Below are positions 47,572-58,753 of a stretch of DNA of 64,000 bases, in pieces; the first letter of the stretch is position 1; every line of letters begins with the position of its first letter. Position numbers and translations under genes: made by a program. The notes below the pieces were generated by a model. That model worked only from the letters and a program-made list of their open reading frames with translations. It was not told the origin of the DNA and did not search any database. Origin of the DNA: Pseudoscleropodium purum (Eukaryota > Streptophyta > Bryopsida > Hypnales > Brachytheciaceae); assembly GCA_963969395.1 (NCBI GenBank), contig OZ017797.1, positions 16,306,001-16,370,000 on the forward strand. Direction: 5' to 3'.

Positions 47572-49824
47572 ACATATATGTATAGTCTTCTAGGCTCATG
47601 ATGCTAGGTTCACATAATAGCAACCTTCCTCCCAAGACTTAAAAGAATTCACACTATTTGTCTTCTTCTAGTTGTTGTTTTTATTGTGTGGTTTTTGTCA
47701 TTTATGCTATTTGCAATGTACGGTTTGCAAACCTATGGTGAAATATAGTCTACAGTAATCAATAATAAAAGCTCTATTTAATGTGGCCCTTCATTTGTAG
47801 GGGTAACACTATTTGAAAATAAAAATAATAACACTAAATAGAATGAAAAATGTTGTCGTGCCATATTGTAGCCACTATGTACTACAATGTAATATTTAAT
47901 ATATACTATTGGTACATAGTGCTAAAAATATACTAGATTTTAAACTGTGGCATAATATTTTTTTTAAATCATAAAATCATGTCATATATTTTAGAGACTA
48001 AATTAGTTCTAAATGAAGAAGTAGAAATTGCTAGAACTTAAATCCTTAGTCTTGGCCTCTGAAAGAAAATAGAATCATCTTTTGCAGTCTTTAATTAAAG
48101 TGGCTAAATTTCCCTTCATTACTAATAAATATTTGGACATGCTAAATGTATATTGGAAAAATCTTGAAGAAAAATGAGATATTGACAAACTTTCCAACTT
48201 TGAGATTTCAAGGTTGCAACTTCTCACATTTATTCAATAGAAATGTAGTAGTCATCATTTTTCTTTCATTCGTCCTATTTGGTGATATTGAATTTGAACC
48301 ATTGATGTTTAGTCTTGAAGGTGTCATATTGACAAGAGTATGATTTAGGAATACATAAGGGATTTGGCTACAACTAGAAATAGTATACAAGGAAGATTAG
48401 TTGGATCTTCAAGTCTTCATTTTTCAAACTACTTCCTCTTGGCCTATCCTATGTTGGCTGTAAACAGGTATAATGATTAAGATAAGTAATAAGATCCCAC
48501 GACTTTGGACAAATAAAATAAGACCACAAGACCACAAGCTAAACCATCCAAAGGATTGGCTCCTAAACTTCAAATCCACGACACCCAACAATTGTGTTTC
48601 ATTAATGGAAACGACAAAAATATATGACAATGTGAGTGATCAATCCCACTTTGTCACCACAAACACAAAATGAGGCTATTATTGGATATCCACATAACTT
48701 GCAACAATGTTTACAAAACAAAAGTGAAAACAACAAGCCTTCAAATCAGGCTAGGAATAACAAGCCATAAACCACAACATACCAATTTTTGATCTTTTTG
48801 TCTTCAAATCTTGATGTCTTCAAAACTTCAAAGAGAACAAAAACTTCATTCTATTTCCATTCTTCTCGAAATAGAAAGGCAGCAAACCTTTTTTTGTTTC
48901 TCTAACTATAACTTTTGCACTTTCTTTTCAAACTAAGAAAATGATAGCTTTCTAAAAATCTAACAAATTCTTCTATCTTCACTAAAAAATTCACTTGCAA
49001 TTCATTCTTCAAGTAAAACATATAACTTCTCAAAGTTATAGGTTTTAACAGTACAAGAGAAATTTTGTCTGAATAGATAAGAAAATGACACAATTTTTTC
49101 AACTGCGGTATTGATTCATACACGAAAATGACAAAATTGTGTCAATTTTTGGTCAATTTGAAGAAATTTTTTGTCAATTCTCATTATTTTTTGAAAACAT
49201 TTCTATCAATTACATCCTCCATTAAGGTAATAATATATATTATTCATTTTTCTCAATTAATGACTGCCATATGGCAAGCCAAAAACAGCCCCTAATTAAT
49301 GACTAATCCAATTAAGATCAACCATCATATAGATAGAACTATAAAATTAGATTTCAAACATTAATTGATAATAAAACAAAAGTCAGACTTTTCATTCCTT
49401 GATGACAGAAGAAAGGCAACTTGATGATGGGGAGAAGAAGAAAATAAGATTTTTATACCAATGGGGTGGTAGAGGGTTGAACAAACCATATGAGATATGT
49501 AAATCATTCAAAATCTTAATTCGCATATCCCATATGGTTTATTCTACCTTCTACCATTCGATTTGTATAAAGATCTTGGCTTCCCCTCTCTTGCCTCATC
49601 CAAATCTCTTCTCTTCTATCACTAAGATGTAAATATTACAAGAAGTTTGTGGCCAGCTAAGGGTTGCGACTTTTGAACCAACATCTTTGTTGACTTTTTA
49701 AAATAAAAAATAAAAAAAAACTCTGTAAAAAACTAAATCCAGATGTAGACTTGACTTGAAACCGTTCATGCTGTGAAGATTGAGTACAAATAAACTATTT
49801 AAATTTTTTTTTAAATTTAAATAA

Positions 49825-49861
49825 AATCTGAGGTGGCCAATGATCGGCCACATCGGATTCC
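49825..49861. repeat. Hairpin, TGGCC/GGCCA stem
   Basis: AATCTGAGGTGGCC (49825-49838) pairs with GGCCACATCGGATT (49846-49859) at 12 of 14 positions around a 7-base loop, flanked by A/T runs. GCCACATCGGATTCC resembles GCCACGTCAGATTCC at 28386. Confidence 0.6.
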
Positions 49862-50773
49862 TGATTTAAATAGAATAGAATATTATTATTATTATTCATT
49901 TTTTTATTATTTAAAATAATTAATTAAAAAAATGAAATAAAAATTTAAAATTTCGTTGACTACTAGTTTTGGCAATTTTGAGCTTGTAAAGGGGAAGTGG
50001 CCTTCTTCTGACGTCATTCCTCCCCAAATGAAACATGTCTTCTTTCTTGTTATCAAAGTTGTTATTGGTATATGAAACTTTTGGAATTGAAAATGAACAA
50101 AAAAACATTAATTTTTTTGGCGATTTGGATGTTGTGATATTGGAATTAACAAAAAAGTTACAAGGTAAAACAAACATTGACAAAAATATGACAAAACAAT
50201 TGACAAAGAATATGATAGAAGTACAAACTGACAGCATTATGGGTAGAATTGACAGCTCTTATTATTTTAAACAAACTTGTATTAAATATTTGTCAATTCA
50301 GATACCATTCTCTTGTAGTGTAAACATTTACTTCTTGTTGTTTGCATGCTTGGGCAACAATACTTCTCTTGAGAGAACTTTCTATATAAAGACACCATTG
50401 AATTTCGAAAGAATGTTGTGAAGGTAGGCTGGCATGGAGAGGTTTGATTCTGGCCTAGTTTTGTAGTATCCTCCCCTAAAATTGTCTTTCTTTAATTTTC
50501 ATGAGATCTTGCATTGTTTTGGTGCTCATTCTTAATTTTCCTTGACATTCAATTATGGGCTGTAACATTTTTGGGAAGTGAAGTGGAAGTTGCTATTTGA
50601 AGAAAATTTCAATGCATCACACAAGGCTATTTTTCTTTACTAGAGATGGCTCCATTTGCTAAGTCCCATATCTCAAAGTAAAAAAAACACAATTTTTAGC
50701 CAAAACTAGAGAAATGAGAAGATTGATAGTCATCTTCTTTAAAGTAGTCTACTCTTAAAGCACCTATATGATG

Positions 50774-50913
50774 CTCTAAATACATTTCCTATTTAGAATT
50801 GATTGACATGTTCCTTGAAATATCTATTAAATTACCTACTAGACTCTAAATACATTCTCTATTCAAAATTGGTTGACATGTTCCTTGAAATATCTATTAG
50901 AGTATCTATTAGA
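50774..50913. repeat. 70-bp tandem duplication
   Basis: Copies start at 50774 and 50844, both opening CTCTAAATACATT and sharing TTGACATGTTCCTTGAAA and TATCTATTA. They differ at a handful of sites. Confidence 0.8.
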
Positions 50914-51190
50914 GTTAGTGTTTGGGAAGTTTTTCTTTTAGTTTTATTGACTTTTTTCCTTCAATTCCCAATTTGAACTAGTTATATAAGTGTGGAGTCT
51001 ATACAATTTCTCTATTTTATTACTCGAAATAGAAATTTATAGATTTTTTCACCAATATTTTGCCAATGTTTTCAAATTACAACCGTTTCTTTATCTAATT
51101 CCACCGACTAACTTTAAACTAGCCACCGGTTCGTCTCAAACATGGATTAGCGTGATGGATGAGTTACGTAAGCTTCAATGGATGCTTTAA

Positions 51191-52805
51191 ATGGTCGCTT
51201 TTAAGAGCAGAGTACCTTATGTCCGTTCTTCCACCATACTCAAAATTGGTAATTTCCGCATCTTCCCCAAGCAAGGCCTCGACCAATCAAATCGCCACGT
51301 CGACTTTCTCACCCCATCCCGAATAAGATCCCGCCGCGTTGGCCCGCCTCTCCGTTGGCTCCGTTCCTCCTCGCCCGCCTCGAGTGCAGTGCTGCAGCTC
51401 TGCGGCAAGTCAGCTAACGCCAGCGACCATCTCCGTCCCAGAATTGCAGGCTCTCCGTCAGTAGTGCGACGCCATCGCCGTCGCCATCCCTCACGCCCCT
51501 CCCACGTCGCACAAGCTTCTTGCCTTCTGCTCAAATTGATTCGCCTCTTGACTGCTGCTGCCTCACTCCCTTGCCTTGACCGACGGAATTCCAATCCTCA
51601 GGACTCCGCCATGGCCACATGATGAACATCTCAGTGCTCGCACTTTGAATGCTTCAGTAGTACTAGCTGGTCGAACGAGCCTGGCAAGAAAAGACCTCAT
51701 GTTCCGGTGACGTCGGGCTCGGTTGGCGGTACGTCTTCAATCCTCCCCGGCTGACTGGGTTCCAATCATCGCGGATTATGCGTATTTGTTCCCGAAGTTT
51801 CCCGGATTTCCCGGATTCTGGGGCCATTTCTTGAGTGTCTTGGAAGTGTCGGGAGGCAGAGGTTGTGTGGAGGGGGGAGGGCGCAGGGAGGTGTGGGTTG
51901 GGCGCGCGTGAGAGAGATAGTGAGCAGCAGCTGAAAACCAAGGGTGTGGGTATGGTCACTATGGTGTCGTAGCCTGCCTACATTGTAGTATCTGAGGGCT
52001 CTGTTGGATTGCACTGTGTTTCAGGAAGAGTGGCGATCGCTTACGGTGTTTGGGTGTGTTGTGTGTTTGCTTCCTTCAGTTGGTTTTGTTGCAATGGCCT
52101 TGTGAGGGGTGTCTGTTTGTTTGTGGTTCGGGGTTGCCGTTCGGTTGGTGGGTGCGTAGAGTCCATCGATTACTGTTGAGCTAGCCCCCTGGGGCATTGA
52201 CTCGTCAGAGTGCGTGACGTGGGCAGGGGCCAAAGGAGTGGTGCATTGCTTTTGTACCACGCAAGGAATCTTGAGCAGCCGTTCTTGTCCGCAATCCCCA
52301 GCAGCTGAGGAGCTTCTGTTGTGCGTCTCTTGCCTTTGACCGACTTTATTTGTTCATTCTGCCGACTTTTTTCTTCCGATCGAGGTTTTGAATTTGCTGT
52401 GCTCTCTCTCGCACTCTGTCAAAGGCAATGCTGCCGTGGTCGTGGTCGGTCGTTCTCTTTCCCAGTCGGTGTTTCATCGATCGACCGAGCTGGAGCGTTC
52501 TGTAATCGATAGTCACGCACTCTGTGTATCCGCATTTCTGCTACACGCATGATGAGCAGCTGCTATTCCCAAATTTGGTACCGTTTCCTGTTAGACTATC
52601 CGTGATCTACAGTGCATCGAAGGTCAGATTCGAAACTTTGGGCTGTAGAAGAGAGTTGTAACGTGATGTCACGAGGGAATATGCAATTTGAAACCCTTCC
52701 CTGTACTGCCATGCGTTAGGGTTGAGTAAAGGTTTGCTTATTGGGACTGGACTTTTTATGACTTAAAGCTGCAGGGCAAGGGGAAGCGAGCAAGGAGCAC
52801 GTGCA
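51191..52805 (+). other. GC-rich SGS3 promoter and leader
   Basis: Composition jumps from the AT-rich desert to GC-rich DNA at about 51190. Open frames occur on both strands (for example 51191-51622 on +), but none matches a family and they lie opposite one another, as expected from GC-richness. An acceptor GCTGCAG ends at 52774, 31 bases before the SGS3 ATG, so the leader probably contains an intron; a candidate donor is GTACGT at 51729. A separate unrecognised gene in 51.2-52.5 kb cannot be excluded. Confidence 0.4.
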
Positions 52806-55800
52806 ATGTCAAGTGCCAGTGGTTCGGCGTCCAATGGAAGTAAGATATGCGTGTCTGACACCCTTCAGAAACTTGGAATGCGAGGATCATGTACCGTTGC
52901 TAGAATCTCCAAATCACGCATGGATTCGAAGCTATGCGTTTTGAGTATCAGGCATAAGGTGGACTATAGTGATCTAAGAAATTCACGAGTACCGACGCTT
53001 GGTCATCGCAACGGACCTGTCGGTCTGGAAGTTGTAATATTAGACTCTTGCTGTTCCTGTTGAGTGGGAGGTGGGTGGGTTCTGAAATCTCTAGGCATAC
53101 GTAAGTGGGGTGCAGAGTAGTTTAGGAGATAGAGAATGTTCATTGTTGAGTGCTTCCAATGGTGAAATGGAAAGATCAATACGATAGGGCAAAAGTGGTG
53201 GGTACTGTGAAATCTCATGTTCTTTCAATTTCTAATGGAGGAAGATGATTCTCCTATTAAGTCTTGGATGCTTGAAGATGAATTTCCGAAGTGGCCACTC
53301 CTTCCAAGAGCCACTGAAAAATATGAATGGGTAGTATTGTCGAATGATGAGAACCTCCAAGGATGAAGTGGGTACTCTGGAACCCACTATTCTGAAGATT
53401 CTCTTCCATCTCATGCTTGGGGTGGGTGGGGGGTGGAAGGCGACATCCATGCCGCCTTCCTGGTTTGGAACTTAAAAGGACATCTGTTGCATTTGAGATA
53501 AAAGAGTGACGTTAGTCCTAGGGCCATTGTGAAAGAGGAGCCTGTTGGGGTTAGATCTAGCTGACATGCATGGCTTGCGCATATAACCTAACCTGCTATT
53601 GACCTGTTATGTTCTTTCAGACGGAGGAATGAATTACGGTGCCAATTATCCAGCCTATAATCAATCAATACAAGGTGCAAGTGGCGCAGGCCCATCAGAG
53701 TCAAATTGGAACGTGGATCCAGGTACTGGAACCCCACGGCAATTCTATGACATTCACCGTCTGATGGATTAGGGCAAACCACAGATTTGAATTCCGTCGA
53801 TGAGGGATGATCTGATTATTGTGTAAATGTCCACGGATGATCTGCAGGGCCGTCACAGACCTTGAACGGGTGGGACGACCCCGTTGACGGCTGGGAGCTT
53901 CACCCTTCCTCCAACTCCTACGGCGACCTGAACAACGGTAAAGCCCCCTGGGACACGCTCTCCAATGGCTCCGGGTTTTTCACCAAAGTGAAATCTTCCC
54001 GCAAGGGAGGGAGCTCCATCGCCTCCACACCCCAGTACTCCGGCCGAGGAGCCGGCCGAGGCTCCAACCGCACCAACACCAACACCAACACCAGTCCAAG
54101 AGGCCGAGGCACCCCGCCCGGCAGGGGAGCCGGTCGAGGGAAGAACTTCAATGGCGGAAGAGCAAAAGCGAACTCCTCGTGGGGGCAGAACCAGAATGCG
54201 AGGCAGCATGAGGAGTACGGGGCTCCAGCCACACGAGGGTGGGAGAATGGGGCTGCCTTTCCAGCGCCTTCTCTCAGTCCTGAGAATAATGGATGGCAAC
54301 ATGTAGGGAGCCACAAGAGCCGCAATGGCTCCGAAAGCTCCTCCCGCAGCGCACCAGGGGGCCAGAACCCGAAAGCCTGGCATCAGGGGGCCAAGGCATC
54401 GACGCAGCTCGTCTCGGCTGGGTCGTCAGGTAGGAAAGGATTCACCCGTTGAATTCATGTCCTTCACAGATGATCATGTTATAGTCGAAAGCCACAACTT
54501 TCATCCTCTGTGGAATTTTAGGGTTTAGGTTGACACTTTAGACGTGGGAGGTGTATGTCGGTAGTCATCGTGATCTGCTGGGTTTGGGGGGTAGGGATAA
54601 GGGTTCGTTTTTGACGCGTGAATGATATTGATAATTGTTGCAGTGGATTAGAAGGTTAGTGTTTTTCGGAGATTCTGGTGATTGAATGCTGTTGTGTTCG
54701 ATCGTTGAATACTGGATTTCAGACTTCGTTGTGAATGCAGTATATTCTACGGTGAATGCTGTCAACAGAAAATGAGTGTGTTCAAGTGGCATTTTAGTAT
54801 GTTCAAGTGGACACTGAAGTCTTCAACGTTAAGCTTGGTTTCCATCTCTCTGACTTGAGTAATGGCATTGTATTGAAGTAAACATTAAACTGTGCATTAT
54901 CTCTCTCTCGTACCGAAGTCCGTGAATGTTTTTGTGCGCAGGAAGTTCTTTACCGCAAGTGGAGGGCGGAAACGCCGAGGTGTATGACTACCCAGCGAGC
55001 CCGTACTCCGACAGCCAGTGCTCGGACCTGGACCACGTGGAAGACGACAGCGACGACGCGTTCTTCAGTGACGATTCGTACACGCAGGAATCTCACGAGG
55101 AACAGAAGAAGATTAAGTGGTTTCGCGACTTCTTCCAGGACCTCGACAGCATGACGGAGGTCCAGTGTACTGAGCACGACCGGCAGTGGCACTGCCCAGC
55201 ATGCAAGGGTGGTCCAGGTGCCATCGACTGGTTCCGTGGCCTGGCTCCGCTGGCCACGCACGCGCGCACCATGCGTTCCCGGCGGGTGAAGCTGCACCGC
55301 AAGTTTGCCGAAGTTCTTGAAGAGGAGCTCCGCATCCGCAGGTCTGGCGTCCCAAGTACTGTGGACGGGACGCAGCTGGCGTTTGGGAAATGGAAGGGGC
55401 TGAGCGAGGAAAACGAAGTGCAGAGACAGCAGCTCGTGATCTGGCCTCCCATTGTGGTTATCCAGAATACGCAGCTGGAGCAAGACGAAGAAGGAAAGGT
55501 ATGGATTTGTCGGTAGTGAAGGTGCCAGTTTTGCCTTGAGAAACAATGGGGTGGTGCAACGGATTGGAAATGTACGGTAGTAATGCCCAATATGACCACG
55601 ATGAGTGATCGGTAACTTCAGAGAAGACATGAAGAACCGTGTTTTTTCAGTAACCGATGAATTTTTTATGAATTTTTTATGTGTGCTACCCTAGTAGGTC
55701 ACTCCAATGCCAACAATTGTTTCCATAATGGTCACTTCACTCGTCTATCGTGGCCACGATATTTACTTAATGACCAACTCAGTGTCTGAGTGGTTTCATT

Positions 55801-58753
55801 CTTTGCAAAATTTTCAATTATGACCTGACTTAGAAAAGGTAGAAGATCCTATTGTTGCTAATAAGTCTTATACTCTAAGACTGTCACTTGGAACTTTGAC
55901 TGGCACCGCGTTCATCCCCCGACTCCCAACCCCACCCCATTGTAGCTCAATCTCATATATTCAAGAGGGACGATTTGACCCCAAATTCATGACCACAATG
56001 GGGCCCGTTACCTTATGTTTCTGTGGCAAGCCACGTCCTCTCCTGGTTTTGGTGTGCAGAGGCCTTGGTTGATGCCAGTTTTGACAAGTGAATCAACTGG
56101 TTTGCAGTGGATTGGAATGGGGAACAAAGAGCTGGTGGACATGTTCAAGGATTACAACCCTTTGAAGCCTCGCCATGCTTATGGACCTCTCGGTCACCGT
56201 GGGATGAGCCTGCTCATCTTTTCAGATTCCCCGGCTGGTTACCACGATGCCGTCCGTCTTGGCCACCATTTCGTGAAATTGCGAAGAGGAAGAGACGACT
56301 GGATTCGTCCTAGTAAGGCTATTTTTCGTCCAGGGGGTAATCGTGTTCTTTACGGCTACTTGGCTATGAAGGAAGATTTGGATGTTTTCAACAGACACAG
56401 CAGAGGTATTCACCTTTCTAAACCTAACTCAGATTTCAGATGATGTTCAAACTGGTCACTTATTCAAAATCCAGTTCTCTCCAATAATCGTCTACCATCA
56501 AGGAGTGAGTGACATGGCCTCAAAACCCGGTTATTGTCACTGGGGACCACTTTTGGAAAACAATTGATCTTTTTGGCATCTCATTTCTGGTGCAATCACA
56601 TGAAGTTGCTGTCTTGTACCTAAAAGGTTGCATGTATAGGGGTGTGAAAGCTATGTCTTAGTTACCTTTGGTTGATGCACTGTGTGTAAGGTAGGTGCAA
56701 CTAAAAGTACCAATACAACTAATGACACCAACATTTAAATCTCATCTTCACTTCAGAATCTAAACCTGGGATAGTCATACTTGTCTTACGAGATTTGAGC
56801 CACATGAATGATTGCTCTGAATTCAGCTTATGATTGCTCTTCATTGTGGTGCAGTTTGGTTCTCCTACTTTAATCTCTGAGTTCTTAATCACCCATTTAA
56901 GATCTACTATTGAGTCGCATTATTGTACTTCATTTCAAAATTGCTTGTTTTGTTTGTATTTCTGACACTCGTGAGCACAGGTAAGACGTTGGTGAAATAT
57001 GACGTGAGGAGGCTACAGGAGGTGGTGGTGGAGCCAATGCAGCGAATGGAGCAAGAGAATCAGCAAATGCAGTCTTTGCAGAGCGAGCACAAGACTCTCA
57101 AGAAGGCGGTCTCTGAGACGTCCAAGAATTTACAGCTCCGTGAGGAGGAGCTGCAAGTGTTGCGAGATCGGGGGGAGAAGCAACACCTTGAGAACAAGCG
57201 TCAGGTATGCATGGAGTATGTTCAACATAATATCAACACTTCACCCTTATAATGACAAAATTGTTTTATTAATTTATAATTTATTTTGAATTCTAATCTT
57301 TTAAAAATAACGTAAATTGAATTTTTATAATGCAATTACAGATTATTTACGTCGTGTGACATCTAGAAAATGGATATCACAATAATATTTCTGTTATGAA
57401 TAATTCATGGTCAAAGTGGTTCGAATGATGACCCTAATGGTCATTGTTTTCCTTCAAGGGTTAAATTTTAACTATCGGTATGAAGAATGGTAGTCACTAC
57501 GTCCCCATATATCTTGTTCTCTTATAGGTTTGTTTGCAACCCTATTCCCTTGCCTACCACTAATTTGCACACACCTCCCATTGACTTGTTTGCAATTCTA
57601 TCTTCTCATCTAATGGTGCATTGCGAACCGATCCTCAAGTTTGTTTGCAACCCTTTCCGCTTGTCTACCATCGCTGTTCAAACCTGATCTCTCGTATCCT
57701 TGTTTGTAATACTATCTTCTTGACATATGTTGCTTTTGGCTATCAATTAGTATTTGCCATTTAGTTCATAGAACTCCATTAAATTTGAAGAGGTATGTGA
57801 ATCCAAGGTAGGTAACGAGACGTGGTAGTAGCGACACTTCTTTTGAGTTCCAAGCTTGCATAAATTAGGTTAAGAGATGTCATAGTTGATTTGAACAATC
57901 GCAAATTTACAAGCTTATTTCCAGGAGTTGGCATGCCTTCCATGCCTTGCGCTTTCTCTAATGAATAAGCACATACTGGGTAGAGTTCAACCCGAAAATT
58001 CTATTGTGCTCACAGCTTGCGGACATAGAGGAGTTTTTCCAAAAGGAGAGTGCTAATTGGGCAGATGAGGTCGCTTCAAAGGACACTGAGTTGCAAAAGT
58101 TAAGAGACGATTTCGACAGAATGTACCAAAGCCGTTGTCAAGAACTGGATGCTCAGCGTTCCAGTCTTCTTAACAGTCAAGAGCAGCAATCCATGTAAGA
58201 CTCTTAACTCTTGAAATATCAGTACTAGATCGCGTAACTTCAATGGGATTTTGCCGTTGCAAATGGCCTTGTGCTAAGGTCAGGAAGCCATTCCTGTTTC
58301 TGTCACCGGTTTTGAGAGCTTTCCTTGTTTTCAATTTTCGGTATGTTGTTCCCAGTTTCAAGGGGCTTACAATCGGTAACAGCATGTCAAACAACATTCA
58401 AACAACATCTATTTGTGCATTGTAAGCGTCTGTTAGTTCATAGTCTTGTTTTTTAATGATATATATGTTATATGGGTGAATTTTTCAACCCACAATATCC
58501 CAGAATTGACCCTTTCATTTTGATATGCAGAATAGCGGACGACATTCAAAAAAAGACGAAGAAAGTAGAAGGCAGTTTGCTGGAGGCTCAAGACTTTGAG
58601 AATAAGCTGAAGGAGCTGGAACAAAGGCACCACGAGGAGCGAGTTCAGTTCCAGAAGCAGCAGCATGAGGGAGCCGTGAACTTTGAGCAGCGGATAAAGG
58701 CCGAGAGAACGGAGTTTTTTCACACCTTCGAGAAGCAACTGCAAATTCTGTAA
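52806..58753 (+). CDS. SGS3: SGS3-type XS-domain RNA-silencing protein
   Basis: SGS3 binds dsRNA with 5' overhangs and works with RDR6 in cytoplasmic siRNA bodies to make secondary and trans-acting siRNAs. Coding exons are 52806-52839, 53621-53722, 53848-54429, 54942-55498, 56108-56405, 56981-57204, 58016-58194 and 58531-58753, with phase continuous throughout, giving 732 residues. The N-terminal 240 residues are disordered, with RGRG repeats (about 111-143) and five GW or WG motifs. An acidic stretch (268-284) precedes the zf-XS finger RQWHCPACKGGPGAIDW, with C324, C327, H346 and H358. The XS domain (about 404-525) carries VIWPPIVVIQNT, GPLGHRGMSLLIF and YGYLAMKEDLDVFN. A coiled coil (about 530-732) closes the protein. 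Order and motifs match Arabidopsis SGS3, which is about 100 residues shorter. Exon 1 is 34 bases and the least certain part. Confidence 0.93.

Larger units (their letters stand above)
33849..51190. other. 17-kb gene desert of degenerate repeats
   Basis: No frame exceeds about 130 codons, none matches a known domain, and composition is uniformly AT-rich. I saw no reverse transcriptase, integrase, transposase or tRNA. Recognisable content is repetitive: dispersed repeat copies at 34090-34200, 36732-36840 and near 41140, the 335-363 bp units at 45425-46250, several local tandem repeats and short hairpins, listed separately. Recurrent words such as TTTAGGGGTTAA (near 34425 and 40502, complement near 39608) mark further decayed copies. 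Confidence 0.65.

Noticed and set aside
50035..50421. 128-codon frame in the desert
   Set aside because: Low-complexity Lys/Asn/Ile-rich translation, no family match, uniform AT-rich context.
51191..51622. 143-codon frame at the start of the GC-rich block before SGS3
   Set aside because: Arg/Ser/Pro-rich composition typical of random GC-rich sequence, with a mirror frame on the other strand.
55093..55630. Minus-strand frames of 168 and 226 codons
   Set aside because: Shadows of SGS3 exon 4, whose zinc finger and XS sequence are unmistakable on +.
57410..57430. GGTTCGAATGA word resembling a tRNA T-loop
   Set aside because: No matching acceptor, D or anticodon stems around it; it sits in an SGS3 intron.
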